Shown piece after piece: positions 23,020 through 32,918 of a DNA stretch of 64,000 bases (its first letter is position 1; the number at the start of each line of letters is the position of its first letter). Both the position numbers and the translations under genes were made by a program. The notes beneath the pieces are model-generated. The model was not told where the DNA came from and made no database searches. It was given only the letters and a program-made list of their open reading frames with translations. Origin of the DNA: Azoarcus indigens (GTDB lineage: Bacteria > Pseudomonadota > Gammaproteobacteria > Burkholderiales > Rhodocyclaceae); NCBI RefSeq assembly GCF_004361735.1, contig NZ_SNVV01000019.1, positions 39,677 to 103,676 on the forward strand, written 5' to 3'.

Positions 23020-23676
23020 TCAGCGCGCCGCGGCGGGATTCCGCTCGAAAACCGCCAGGTGCAGGGTGTGCAGCAGCGGAAGCACGGCGAAGTCCCGCAC
23101 CAGACGGAAGCCCTGCCGTTCGAAGTAGCTGCGTACTTCACGCAGCGGGGTGGCGTGTTTTTCCGATTGCCTGCCGCCGAGCGAGACCCGCAGCCGGCGC
23201 TTGATCGAGGTGATGGATAAGGGTGAGAAGTAGGACAGCAGCACATACTGCCGGCTGACGCGGCAAAGCTCGGCGACGGCGCGCTCGCGCACTTCCGGGG
23301 TGGGGAAGTGGTGAAAGAGGCGGAAGCACAGAACGCTGTCGAAGCTGTCGTCGGCGTACTCCAGGTTCTCGATGTCCTGCTTTTCCACCGGGCATTCCAG
23401 ACCCTGCTCGCGCAGCCGGCGGCGGGCGATTTCCAACATCGCATCCGAGTAGTCGGCGGCACTCACGTTGAAACCCAGCGCCGCCGCATGCAGGGTGGCG
23501 CGGCCGCCACCGCAGGGCAGATCCAGCAGGCGGTGGCCATGCGGGATCTGCCGCAGGGCGCGCTCCACCAGCTTCATCTCCGCCCGGTGGCGGCTGCTGC
23601 TCTTGTTCTGGTAGGCGTGGGCGGTGGCTTCGTCGTACTTGAAGCGGCCGCGGTAGGTATGGAGGAGGGTGCTCAT
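23020..23676 (-). CDS. Class I SAM-dependent methyltransferase (paralog 1)
   Basis: A 218-residue Rossmann-fold methyltransferase with SAM motif I LLDLPCGGGRATLHAAALG (50-68), acidic motif SAADYSDAMLEIARRRL, and LEYADDSFDSVLCFRLFHHF. The opening KYDEATAHAYQNKSSSRHRAEMKLVERAL resembles that of the methyltransferase encoded at 24386-25069, so the two look like paralogs. Start is ATG 23676; longer in-frame sequence upstream is antisense-like and overlaps the kinase gene. It is the last gene of a three-gene group behind a two-component system. Substrate unknown; lipid or glycan are guesses from context. Confidence 0.85.
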   Translation of the reverse strand: MSTLLHTYRGRFKYDEATAHAYQNKSSSRHRAEMKLVERALRQIPHGHRLLDLPCGGGRATLHAAALGFNVSAADYSDAMLEIARRRLREQGLECPVEKQDIENLEYADDSFDSVLCFRLFHHFPTPEVRERAVAELCRVSRQYVLLSYFSPLSITSIKRRLRVSLGGRQSEKHATPLREVRSYFERQGFRLVRDFAVLPLLHTLHLAVFERNPAAAR

Positions 23677-23705
23677 GGATTCCGTTCCAGTTGGGGGCGG
23701 CGCGT

Positions 23706-24386
23706 TCAGCGCGGGTCGAGGTGCTGGGCGTGGGCGGTCAGCAGGTGCTGCCAGTCGCTGGCCTGCCACAGGGTCTGGTGGCGGGAGAGCTGCTCCAGGT
23801 CGTGGCCGGCGGCCAGGCTGCGGCGCAGGCGGGGGCGCATTTTTTCCAGGTCGAGCAGGGCGACGTCGGCCTGTCCGTCGCGCCAGCGCACCATGATGTG
23901 TTTGTCGTATAGGCAGCCATGCTGCAGGCGGGCCCGGTGCAGGCGGCCCAGCGTCTTGCCCACCTCGGCGGCGAGCTGCCTGCGTTGCTCGGGCGACAAG
24001 GCCGTCTGTTCGGCGAGCGGCCGGTACCCCTGCAGCTCGGCGGTGACGAGCACCGTCTCTGGCCCTTGTCCGCCGCGGCGGGAGCCGTGAAAAAGGGGCT
24101 GCGGCGCGGGAATGCCGAGCGCGGCGAGGCGGCCGAGGTAGTGCCACTCCCGGCTGGCGGTGGGCCAGCCCAGCGGGCGGGTGGGGGTGTGGCAGAGGTG
24201 GCCGCACTGGCGCTTGATATAGAGCACCTTGTCGCCTTGTGTTGCGCGCAGCACGCCGCTCCAGCCGGCGCGGCGGCGGTTGACCGGCTCCACCCATTCG
24301 CCCGGGAAGGTCCACCAGTGGGCGAAGGCGTCGGCGCCCTCGCTGGCAGGGACGGGCGCGCCGGCGCCCAGGATGTGGGTGCTCAT
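23706..24386 (-). CDS. InaA/WaaP-type (lipopolysaccharide kinase-like) protein
   Basis: A 226-residue protein-kinase-fold enzyme of the InaA/RfaP/KdkA group. Visible catalytic elements: Lys58 in VLYIKR, a helix-C glutamate near Glu80, the catalytic-loop stretch HGCLYDKHIMV (156-166) and DLEK (179-182) in place of DFG. Relatives phosphorylate heptose or Kdo in the LPS core, or small molecules. The ATG at 24386 overlaps the preceding stop (TGATG) behind GGAGGAG; in-frame sequence upstream of it belongs to the previous gene. Between two related methyltransferases, it probably acts on the same molecule as they do. Confidence 0.82.
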   Translation of the reverse strand: MSTHILGAGAPVPASEGADAFAHWWTFPGEWVEPVNRRRAGWSGVLRATQGDKVLYIKRQCGHLCHTPTRPLGWPTASREWHYLGRLAALGIPAPQPLFHGSRRGGQGPETVLVTAELQGYRPLAEQTALSPEQRRQLAAEVGKTLGRLHRARLQHGCLYDKHIMVRWRDGQADVALLDLEKMRPRLRRSLAAGHDLEQLSRHQTLWQASDWQHLLTAHAQHLDPR

Positions 24387-25069
24387 CAGGCGCTCCTCCG
24401 CAGCGTGTAGACCCGCCACATGGCGTAGCGCGGCAGGAAGTCGGTATGGCCAAGGATGTCGAAGCCGGCTTCGCGGAACTCCTGTTCCACGGTCTGGGCC
24501 GGGATGACGAAGCGGTTCTGGTAGGCGCCGGTCTTGCGCTCGCGCTCCAGCCGGGCGCGCCGCCAGGCCTTGTAGTTGCCATCTACCCACAGGGAGAGGA
24601 TCACCGTGTCGCGGGTGACGCGGTGGAATTCCCGCAGCATCGCCAGGCGGTGCCCGGCATCACCGATGTGGTGCAGCAGGCGCATGCAGAACACGCAATC
24701 CACCGCACGCTCGGGCAGGTCGATGTCGAAGGCGGAGGTCTTCAGCGGGGAAACGCGGCGGAGCAGGCTGGCCGGATGGTTGCTGCGGGCGACGGCCAGC
24801 ATGTCGGCGGAGTTGTCGCCGGCAATGATGACGCGGTTGGGTTGCTCCGCCAGCACCGGCCAGAAGCGGCCGGCGCCGCAGGGCAGGTCGAGTACCAGGG
24901 TGGGATCGTCGGCCAGGCGCAGGGCGCGGCGGGCCATCTGCTCGTCGCGCAGGTGGGAGAGCCGGCGGGCGAGGCTGTTACGGTGCTTGCGGAAGTAGGC
25001 CTGGGCGTGGGCCTGGTCGTATTTGTCCGAGAAGGGCAGTGAGATCGGATGTGGCGCGGGGCTGCTCAT
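24386..25069 (-). CDS. Class I SAM-dependent methyltransferase (paralog 2)
   Basis: A 227-residue methyltransferase with motif I LVLDLPCGAGRFWPVLA (58-74), IIAGDNSADMLAVARSN, and a post-motif AVDCVFCMRLLHHIGD. Its N-terminal KYDQAHAQAYFRKHRNSLARRLSHL echoes paralog 1. It is the first gene after the histidine kinase, 91 bases downstream, and that spacer holds a candidate OmpR-type direct repeat. Its stop overlaps the start of the kinase gene. Substrate not known. Confidence 0.85.
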   Translation of the reverse strand: MSSPAPHPISLPFSDKYDQAHAQAYFRKHRNSLARRLSHLRDEQMARRALRLADDPTLVLDLPCGAGRFWPVLAEQPNRVIIAGDNSADMLAVARSNHPASLLRRVSPLKTSAFDIDLPERAVDCVFCMRLLHHIGDAGHRLAMLREFHRVTRDTVILSLWVDGNYKAWRRARLERERKTGAYQNRFVIPAQTVEQEFREAGFDILGHTDFLPRYAMWRVYTLRRSA

Positions 25070-25130
25070 CGGAGGCTCCTGGTGTGAGGAGCCCGCAGCT
25101 TGGCGGGGTGGGCGTCAGCGCCGCGTCAAC

Positions 25131-25152
25131 CTGTTGTGAGAATTTCGTGAAA
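25131..25152 (-). promoter_or_regulatory. Candidate OmpR-family direct-repeat operator upstream of the methyltransferase/kinase genes
   Basis: On the minus strand two 11-base units, TTTCACGAAAT and TCTCACAACAG, agree at 7 of 11 positions and repeat with the 11-base period used by OmpR/PmrA-type regulators. TTGACG, a possible -35 element, follows two bases later. No convincing -10 is seen 17 bases on. The site lies between the histidine kinase stop and the first methyltransferase start, so the adjacent response regulator is the obvious candidate binder. Speculative. Confidence 0.35.
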
Positions 25153-25160
25153 CCGGGTGT

Positions 25161-26462
25161 TCAGCGCGGCTGCAGGTTTACCCGGAAGAGGCAGCCGCCG
25201 CCCGGGTTGGCTTCCAGCGATACCTGCCAGCCTTGCTGACTGCAGATGCGTTGCACCAGCGACAGCCCGAGGCCGATGCCGTCGCCCCGGCTGGTGCTGC
25301 CGCGGATGAAGGGCCGGAAGATGTCCAGGCGTTCCGCTTCGGGAATGCCGGCGCCGGTGTCCGCAACGTCGAATCCGTCCGCATGCAGGGTCAGCCGTAC
25401 CGAGCCGCGGTCGGTGTAATGCAGCGCATTGCGCAGCAGGTTGGACATCACCGCGCGCAACAGCGGCGCCGGGTAATGTGGTGCATCGGGGTGGGCGGCC
25501 GCGCCCTCCAGGTGGAAGGCGAGGCCACGTTGCGCGGCCTCCTGCGCCCAGCGCTCGCGCTGCTCCTCGGCGACGGCTGCGAGGGTGGTGTCGCTGGCGA
25601 GCGGATTGCGCCCGCTGGCGCCGCGGGCCAGCCACAGGAAGGTCTCTATCAGTTCCCGCATTTCGCCGCAGGAGCGGTGCAGGCGCAGCAACTGGGTGTG
25701 TTCGCGCGAACCGACGGGCAGTTCTTCCAGCAGCAGTTCGCAGGAGCTGGCGATCACCATCAGCGGGGTGCGCAGTTCGTGGCTGACGTCGCTGGTGAAC
25801 AGCGTTTCGCGCTGCAGGGCCTGGCGCAGCTGGCCCAGGGTGCTGTCGAAGGCGGCGGCGAGCTGGCCGACTTCGTCGGCGGGATAGTCCGGCGCCAGGG
25901 GGGGCGCCAGCGGCAGTAGCTGGTCACGGTGCTGCACCTGGCCGGCCAGCCGAACCACCGGGGCGATGACCCGGCGCGCGGTCAGCAGACCGAGCACCAG
26001 CGCGGTCAAGGCGCTGAGCAGGAAGCCGGCACCGACGATGAGGAAGGTCGTGCGCTCGTGGCGCTCGAAGTCCTCCTGGTCGAGCAGCAGCACGTAGCGT
26101 GTCGGGCCGTGCTCGCTGAACAGCGTCTCGTATTCCACGCCGTCGTGGATGATCTCGTGAAAGCCGGGCCCATAGCCTTGCAGCCAGGCCGGCAGCGGAG
26201 GATCGCCCGGCGCTCCGCTGCGGTAGAGGTGCAGGCCGGCGCTCAGTTGGCGCGAGGCGCTGTCCTCGCCGCTGGCGATGACGAAGTCCAGTTGCCGGCT
26301 CATGCCTTCGGTGACCAGTTCCTGCTCGGCCATGCCGATGGCGAGGATGACGCCGACCGAGAACAGGCCGGCGACGGTGGTGGCCATCAGGGTGAAGGCG
26401 ATGACGATGCGGCTCGCCAGTCCGTGGCGCTGGAAGGCGGGTGTGGGCTGGCTAGCGCTCAT
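25161..26462 (-). CDS. Sensor histidine kinase
   Basis: Membrane kinase of 433 residues. Membrane helices at about 18-43 and 139-163 flank a roughly 95-residue periplasmic sensor. A HAMP-like linker covers 164-216. The phosphorylated residue is His228 in SDVSHELRTPL; the ATPase domain shows NLLRNALHYTD, DTGAGIPEAERLDIF and GDGIGLGLSLV. It overlaps the response-regulator gene by 11 bases, so the pair is co-translated. The fold is like PmrB/QseC-class sensors; the signal is unknown. Confidence 0.93.
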   Translation of the reverse strand: MSASQPTPAFQRHGLASRIVIAFTLMATTVAGLFSVGVILAIGMAEQELVTEGMSRQLDFVIASGEDSASRQLSAGLHLYRSGAPGDPPLPAWLQGYGPGFHEIIHDGVEYETLFSEHGPTRYVLLLDQEDFERHERTTFLIVGAGFLLSALTALVLGLLTARRVIAPVVRLAGQVQHRDQLLPLAPPLAPDYPADEVGQLAAAFDSTLGQLRQALQRETLFTSDVSHELRTPLMVIASSCELLLEELPVGSREHTQLLRLHRSCGEMRELIETFLWLARGASGRNPLASDTTLAAVAEEQRERWAQEAAQRGLAFHLEGAAAHPDAPHYPAPLLRAVMSNLLRNALHYTDRGSVRLTLHADGFDVADTGAGIPEAERLDIFRPFIRGSTSRGDGIGLGLSLVQRICSQQGWQVSLEANPGGGCLFRVNLQPR

Positions 26463-27141
26463 GTTCAGCCGGCGTCAGCCGGTAGCCCACGCCATGCACC
26501 GTGTGCAGCAGTGCGCTGGCGAAGGGCTTGTCGATCTGCTGGCGCAGGGCGTGGATGTGGCTGCGCAAGGCATCGCTGTCGGGCGGTTCGTCGCCCCACA
26601 GTACGTTCTCCAGCACTTCGCGGCGGACCACGCCGGGGCTGCGCTGCATCAAGGTCGCTAGCAGCTTGAGGCCGATGGGGCCGAGGTGCAGGGCCTGGCC
26701 GGCGCGGCTGACTGCCAGTGTGTCGAGGTCGTAGCTGAGGTCTGCCACCTGCAGCCGCCGCCGGCCGCCGCCGCGGCTGCGTTTGAGCACCGCTTCGATG
26801 CGGGCGGCCAGTTCGGGCAGCGCGAAGGGCTTGGTGAGGTAATCGTCGGCGCCGGCGCGGAAGCCGCTGAGGCGGTCGTCCAGCGCATCGCGGGCGGTGA
26901 GCATGATGACCGGGGTGTCGTTGCGCTCGCCTTCGCGCAGGCGCTGGCACAGGCTGTAGCCGTCCATGCCCGGCAACATCACATCGAGCACGATGAGGTC
27001 GTAATGCTGGATGGCGGCAAGGTGGATGCCGCCAAGGCCGTCCTGCGCGCAGTCAACCTCGAAGCCCTTGAGGCTGAGGTAGTCGGCCAGGTTGGCGAGG
27101 ATGTCCCGGTTGTCTTCGATCAGCAGCAGGCGGACGGCCAT
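26452..27141 (-). CDS. OmpR-family response regulator
   Basis: A 229-residue regulator: receiver domain 1-118 with phospho-acceptor Asp53 (LIVLDVMLPGMDGY), the switch region VIMLTARD and Lys in YLTKPF; winged-helix DNA-binding domain about 128-225 (ALRSHIHALRQQIDKPF, VHGVGYRL). It pairs with the overlapping kinase. The gene begins 40 bases after pssA, so it may be read from the upstream phospholipid operon as well as its own promoter. Confidence 0.94.
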   Translation of the reverse strand: MAVRLLLIEDNRDILANLADYLSLKGFEVDCAQDGLGGIHLAAIQHYDLIVLDVMLPGMDGYSLCQRLREGERNDTPVIMLTARDALDDRLSGFRAGADDYLTKPFALPELAARIEAVLKRSRGGGRRRLQVADLSYDLDTLAVSRAGQALHLGPIGLKLLATLMQRSPGVVRREVLENVLWGDEPPDSDALRSHIHALRQQIDKPFASALLHTVHGVGYRLTPAEHER

Positions 27142-27181
27142 CGTGTCCTCGCGCCGGATATCGGCAACCGGGATTCAGGGA

Positions 27182-27958
27182 TCAGGCTTCGGGCGGCGTG
27201 CCGCCGTCGCGTTCGCGCAGCAGTGCCTGGCGCTTCTTGCGCCGCGTCCAGCGCCACAGCCACAGCACGTAGCCGGAGCAGGCGTAGGCGAGGAAGAGGG
27301 CGAACAGCACGCCTGGCGGATAGCTGGAAACCAGCGCGAAGGCCATCACCAGCGCGATGACGACGATGAAGGGCACGCTCTTGCGCAGGTTGATGTCCTT
27401 GCCGCTCCAGAACATCACGTTGCTGACCATGGAGATGCCGGCGAAGATGGTGAGCACGCAGGCATACCAGCTGACATCCTCGCCGTGCAGGCCGTTGTCG
27501 AACACCACCCACACCAGGCCGGCCACCAGGGCGGCGGCGGCCGGGCTGGGCAGGCCCTGGAAGTAGCGCTTGTCCACCACCGCGATGTTGGTGTTGAAGC
27601 GCGCCAGCCGCAGCGCCGCACCGGCGCAGTAGATGAAGGCGGCGATCCAGCCCAGCTTGCCGAGGTCCTTGAGCGCCCATTCATAGACGACCAGCGCCGG
27701 GGCGGCGCCGAAGGAGACCATGTCCGACAGCGAGTCGTACTCGGCGCCAAAGGCGCTCTGGGTGTGGGTGAGGCGGGCAACGCGGCCGTCCAGGCCATCG
27801 AAGATCATCGCCACGAAGATGGCGACGGCCGCGTATTCGTAGCGCTGGTTCATCGCCTGCACGATGGCGTAGAAACCGGCGAACAGGGCGGCAGTGGTGA
27901 ATAGGTTGGGCAGGATGTAGATCCCGCGGCGCCGCTTTTCGAGGGAGATCAGGGGCAT
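27182..27958 (-). CDS. pssA: CDP-diacylglycerol-serine O-phosphatidyltransferase
   Basis: Membrane enzyme making phosphatidylserine from CDP-diacylglycerol and serine, the precursor of phosphatidylethanolamine. The CDP-alcohol phosphatidyltransferase signature is intact: DGLDGRVAR, then GAEYDSLSD. The helices include LPNLFTTAALFAGFYAIV and the C-terminal FALFLAYACSGYVLWLW. I start at ATG 27958 (258 residues, MPLISLEKRRRGIYILPN); a GTG at 27976 is also in frame. It follows psd, so both steps of phosphatidylethanolamine synthesis are together. Confidence 0.94.
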   Translation of the reverse strand: MPLISLEKRRRGIYILPNLFTTAALFAGFYAIVQAMNQRYEYAAVAIFVAMIFDGLDGRVARLTHTQSAFGAEYDSLSDMVSFGAAPALVVYEWALKDLGKLGWIAAFIYCAGAALRLARFNTNIAVVDKRYFQGLPSPAAAALVAGLVWVVFDNGLHGEDVSWYACVLTIFAGISMVSNVMFWSGKDINLRKSVPFIVVIALVMAFALVSSYPPGVLFALFLAYACSGYVLWLWRWTRRKKRQALLRERDGGTPPEA

Positions 27959-28055
27959 GTGATCGGGATGGTCCACGATGACAGGATCGGGCTGGGTAAA
28001 GTCTGATTCTAGCTCATGCGGCCGCGGGCCCGCGCGGCCGCATGGCTGGCCGGGC

Positions 28056-28706
28056 TCAGGGGAGCTCGGCGAGGATGGTGCTGCTGGCGGAAACCTTGTC
28101 GCCGATGGTGACGCGGGCGCGGGTGCCTACCGGCAGGTAGAGGTCCACCCGCGAACCGAAGCGGATGAAGCCGTAGCGCTGGCCGCGGCTCAGCTTGGCG
28201 CCGGCCTCGACGTAGCAGAGGATGCGTCTGGCAACCAGGCCGGCGACCTGCACGCAGGTGATGTCATGGCCGTCGCGGCTGCGGATATGCAGCGCGTTGC
28301 GCTCGTTTTCCACCGAAGCCTTGTCCAGCGCGGCATTCACGAACTGGCCGGGGTGATACCAGCGCTGCTTCACTTCGCCATCCACCGGGCTGCGGTTGGA
28401 GTGCACGTTGAACACGTTCATGAACACGCTGATCTTGACCGTGTCGCGGTCCAGCCAGGGGTCGCGCACCGGCTCGATGGCGACGATGCGGCCGTCCGCC
28501 GGGCTCAGCACCGCCTTGGGATCCTGCGGGATCGGCCGGGCCGGGTCACGGAAGAACTGGACCACGAAAACCAGCAGGATCCAGAACGGCAGGGCCCAGG
28601 CCCAGCCGGCGGCGCCATTGACGACCAGCGCCAGGGCAAGTGCGATGGCGATGAAAGGCCAGCCCTCGCGGGCCAGGATGGGATGGGGGTATTGCTTGTC
28701 GGACAT
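28056..28706 (-). CDS. psd: Phosphatidylserine decarboxylase (short form)
   Basis: Converts phosphatidylserine to phosphatidylethanolamine. The 216-residue proenzyme has N-terminal membrane helices (about 17-50), the conserved [10 protein letters not shown] and [16 protein letters not shown], and the self-cleavage site Gly184-Ser185 in RFGSRVD, where the serine becomes the pyruvoyl group. This is the short PSD type found next to pssA in many proteobacteria. It sits 69 bases after ilvC and 97 bases before pssA. Confidence 0.95.
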   Translation of the reverse strand: MSDKQYPHPILAREGWPFIAIALALALVVNGAAGWAWALPFWILLVFVVQFFRDPARPIPQDPKAVLSPADGRIVAIEPVRDPWLDRDTVKISVFMNVFNVHSNRSPVDGEVKQRWYHPGQFVNAALDKASVENERNALHIRSRDGHDITCVQVAGLVARRILCYVEAGAKLSRGQRYGFIRFGSRVDLYLPVGTRARVTIGDKVSASSTILAELP

Positions 28707-28775
28707 GGGGCGCCCTCAACGAAAAGGGCCGGGGCCCGCATGCAGCGATCCCCGGCCCGGATGAACTGGCGGTGC

Positions 28776-30366
<1,591 letters not shown>

Positions 30367-30520
30367 GTTGCGCTCGTGTGCTGGAGGGGACGTTGAGCCG
30401 TCCGCCCTGACGTCACGGACTGCCGGGGGCCGGCATCCGCGGCACGGCCCCGCCGGTGGGCGAGGCTCGCGCCGGCGCGGCAGGGGATGGCCGCCGCGCC
30501 CCGTCCTGGTGGTCGGGAGG

Positions 30521-32230
30521 TTACAGATCCTCGGCGGACAGGATCATCTCGGTGAGACCCTTACCGCCCTGGACCATGGGATACACGTTCTCGGTCGGAT
30601 CCACCTGGAAGTCCAGGAAGACCAGATCGTTCTTGCGTGCGAAGGCTTCGCGCAGCGCGCCTTCGACATCGCCCGGCCGCTCGATCTTCATGCCGACGTG
30701 GCCATAGGACTCGGCCAGGCGGGAGAAATCGGGCAGCGAGTCCATGTAGGACTCGGAGTAGCGGCCGCCGTGGAAGAGCTGCTGCCACTGCCGCACCATG
30801 CCGAGGTAGCGGTTGTTCAGGTTGCAGATCTTGATCGGCAGGCGGAACTGCTTGCAGGTGGACAGTTCCTGGATGTTCATCTGGATGGAGGCTTCGCCGG
30901 TCACGCAGGCCACAGGCCGGCCGGGGTTGGCGAGCTGCGCGCCCATCGCGTACGGCAGGCCGACACCCATGGTGCCGAGGCCGCCGGAGTTCAGCCAGCG
31001 ACGCGGCTGGTCGAAGCGGTAGTACTGGGAGGCCCACATCTGGTGCTGGCCGACGTCGGAGGTGACGAAGGCATCGCCACCGGTCACTTCCCACAGCTTC
31101 TGCACCACGAATTGCGGCTTGATGATCTCGTCCGAGTTCTTGAACTTCATGCACTCGCGGCTGCGCCACTCTTCGACCTGCTTCCACCACGGCGCGAGCT
31201 GCTCGGCGTTCGGCCGCTGGGTGCCGGCTTCCAGCTGGCGGATCATCTCCTCCAGCACTTCCTTCAGGTCGCCGACGATGGGGATGTCCACCTTCACCCG
31301 CTTGGAGATGGAGGAGGGGTCGATATCCACGTGGATGATCTTGCGCGGCTCGGAGGCGAAGTGGTTCGGGTCGCCGATGACGCGGTCGTCGAAGCGGGCG
31401 CCCACGGCCAGCAGCACGTCGCAGTAGTGCATGGACATGTTGGCTTCGTAGGTGCCGTGCATGCCCGGCATGCCCAGGTACTGGCGATCGGAGGCGGGAT
31501 AGCCGCCCAGGCCCATCAGCGTGTTGGTGATGGGAAAGCCCAGCATGCGGGTGAGCTTGGTCAGCGCTTCGGCGGCATCCGCCAGAATCACGCCGCCGCC
31601 GGTGTAGATCATCGGCCGCTTGGCTTCAAGCAGCAGCTGGACGGCCTTCTTGATCTGGCCGTGATGGCCCTTGACCACCGGGTTATAGGAGCGCATCGAG
31701 ATCTCGGCCGGATACTCGAATTCCGCCTTGGCGGCGGTGACGTCCTTCGGGATGTCCACCAGCACCGGGCCGGGGCGGCCGGTGCGGGCGAGGTAGAAGG
31801 CCTTCTTGATCGTGCTGGCGATGTCGCGGGCGTCGCGCACCAGGAAGTTGTGCTTGACGCAGGGGCGGGTGATGCCGACCGTATCCACCTCTTGGAAAGC
31901 GTCCTGGCCGATGGCGGCAGTGGGCACCTGGCCGGAAATGATCACCAGCGGGATGGAGTCGCAGTAGGCGGTGGCGATGCCCGTCACGGCATTGGTGGCG
32001 CCCGGGCCGGAGGTCACCAGCGCAACGCCGACCTTGCCGGTGCTGCGGGAGTAACCGTCGGCGGCGTGTACGGCGGCCTGCTCATGCCGAACGAGTACGT
32101 GGCGGACGTTTTCCTGCTGGAACAGCGCGTCGTAGATATGCAGTACCGCACCACCCGGATATCCGAACACATACTCGGCCTTTTCTTCCTGCAGGCTCCT
32201 GATTACAATTTCGGCTCCGGTCAGCACCAT
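30521..32230 (-). CDS. ilvI: Acetolactate synthase large (catalytic) subunit
   Basis: Thiamine-diphosphate and FAD enzyme that starts branched-chain amino acid synthesis by joining two pyruvates, or pyruvate and 2-ketobutyrate. 569 residues. It begins LTGAEIVIRSLQEEKAEYVFGYPGGAVLHIYDAL; the catalytic glutamate lies near HEQAAVHAADGYSRSTGK; the diphosphate-binding motif reads CVTGEASIQMNIQEL. First gene of a minus-strand run continuing through ilvH, ilvC, psd and pssA. A candidate promoter lies 39-67 bases upstream. Confidence 0.96.
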   Translation of the reverse strand: MVLTGAEIVIRSLQEEKAEYVFGYPGGAVLHIYDALFQQENVRHVLVRHEQAAVHAADGYSRSTGKVGVALVTSGPGATNAVTGIATAYCDSIPLVIISGQVPTAAIGQDAFQEVDTVGITRPCVKHNFLVRDARDIASTIKKAFYLARTGRPGPVLVDIPKDVTAAKAEFEYPAEISMRSYNPVVKGHHGQIKKAVQLLLEAKRPMIYTGGGVILADAAEALTKLTRMLGFPITNTLMGLGGYPASDRQYLGMPGMHGTYEANMSMHYCDVLLAVGARFDDRVIGDPNHFASEPRKIIHVDIDPSSISKRVKVDIPIVGDLKEVLEEMIRQLEAGTQRPNAEQLAPWWKQVEEWRSRECMKFKNSDEIIKPQFVVQKLWEVTGGDAFVTSDVGQHQMWASQYYRFDQPRRWLNSGGLGTMGVGLPYAMGAQLANPGRPVACVTGEASIQMNIQELSTCKQFRLPIKICNLNNRYLGMVRQWQQLFHGGRYSESYMDSLPDFSRLAESYGHVGMKIERPGDVEGALREAFARKNDLVFLDFQVDPTENVYPMVQGGKGLTEMILSAEDL

Positions 32231-32250
32231 CGCAAACTCGCTCTGTATTT

Positions 32251-32297
32251 CGTTCGAAGAAACAGCGAACGTTACCGGGCACGGGGGCGTAGGTCAA
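32251..32297 (-). promoter_or_regulatory. Candidate ilvI promoter with overlapping dyad
   Basis: On the minus strand, TTGACC (32292-32297) is followed after exactly 17 bases by TAACGT (32269-32274). The -35 is strong (5 of 6); the -10 is weak (3 of 6). A perfect 6-9-6 inverted repeat CGTTCG-N9-CGAACG (32251-32271) overlaps the -10, which is a common place for an operator. The spacer also has to hold the promoter of the divergent sigma-factor gene. Confidence 0.4.
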
Positions 32298-32354
32298 GGC
32301 TGCGGCTAGGCCGCGAAGAAGAGCCCAAGGGCCGGATTTCTCAAGGACTTCCAG

Positions 32355-32918
32355 CTGGCTTCCCGGGTCGAACTCTCCGCGTTTCTCGAAAGCGTCGAAA
32401 AGCGCGCGTTCAAGCAGGCCTCGTGGTCACTCCGGGACGAGGAGGCCGCGCTCGACGCGGTGCAGGATGCCATGATGAAACTCTCCGCCCGCTACGGCGA
32501 CCGGCCTGTGGCGGAGTTCCCGATGCTGTTCCAGCGCATCCTGCAGAACGTCATCCTCGACGTGCATCGCCGGCAAAAGGTGCGCCGGCTCTGGCTTTCC
32601 CCGCTGTCGGTGTTTGCCGGCGAGGCCGAAGACGAAGCCGATCCGCTCGACACCCTGGCGGACAACCGTGAGGCGGCCGAAGGCGAGACGCCCCACGGCT
32701 GTTTCGAGCGCAAGCACCTGCTGGGGCTCCTGGAAAGGGAAATCTCGCGCCTGCCGGCTCGTCAACGGGAGGCTTTCCTGATGCGTTACTGGGAAGAGAT
32801 GGATATCGCCGAGACGGCCGAGGCCATGGGCTGCTCGGAGGGCAGCGTCAAAACCCACTGTTCGCGCGCCACGCACACTTTGGCCGCGGCTTTGAAGGCA
32901 AGGGGGATCGTGCCATGA
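32355..32918 (+). CDS. ECF-like RNA polymerase sigma factor, apparent CTG start
   Basis: Sigma factor of 187 residues with region 2 (about 8-85, LDAVQDAMMKLSARYGDRPVAEFPMLFQRILQNVILD) and region 4 (about 125-180, LPARQREAFLMRYWEEMDIAETAEAMG). Family members open with M-A-S-x-x-E-L-S-x-F-L; here the matching codons are CTG GCT TCC CGG at 32355, with AAGGA seven bases upstream. No ATG, GTG or TTG exists between the in-frame stop at 32307 and that point. The next start, GTG 32460, would delete part of region 2. It overlaps the DUF3619 gene by 4 bases. Target genes unknown. Confidence 0.85.
   Translation: MASRVELSAFLESVEKRAFKQASWSLRDEEAALDAVQDAMMKLSARYGDRPVAEFPMLFQRILQNVILDVHRRQKVRRLWLSPLSVFAGEAEDEADPLDTLADNREAAEGETPHGCFERKHLLGLLEREISRLPARQREAFLMRYWEEMDIAETAEAMGCSEGSVKTHCSRATHTLAAALKARGIVP

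Noticed and set aside
23677..24582. N-terminal extension of the first methyltransferase reading through the kinase gene
   Set aside because: The upstream part is proline/arginine-rich shadow sequence in another frame of the InaA-type kinase; MSTLLHTYRG at 23676 is a clean family-like start.
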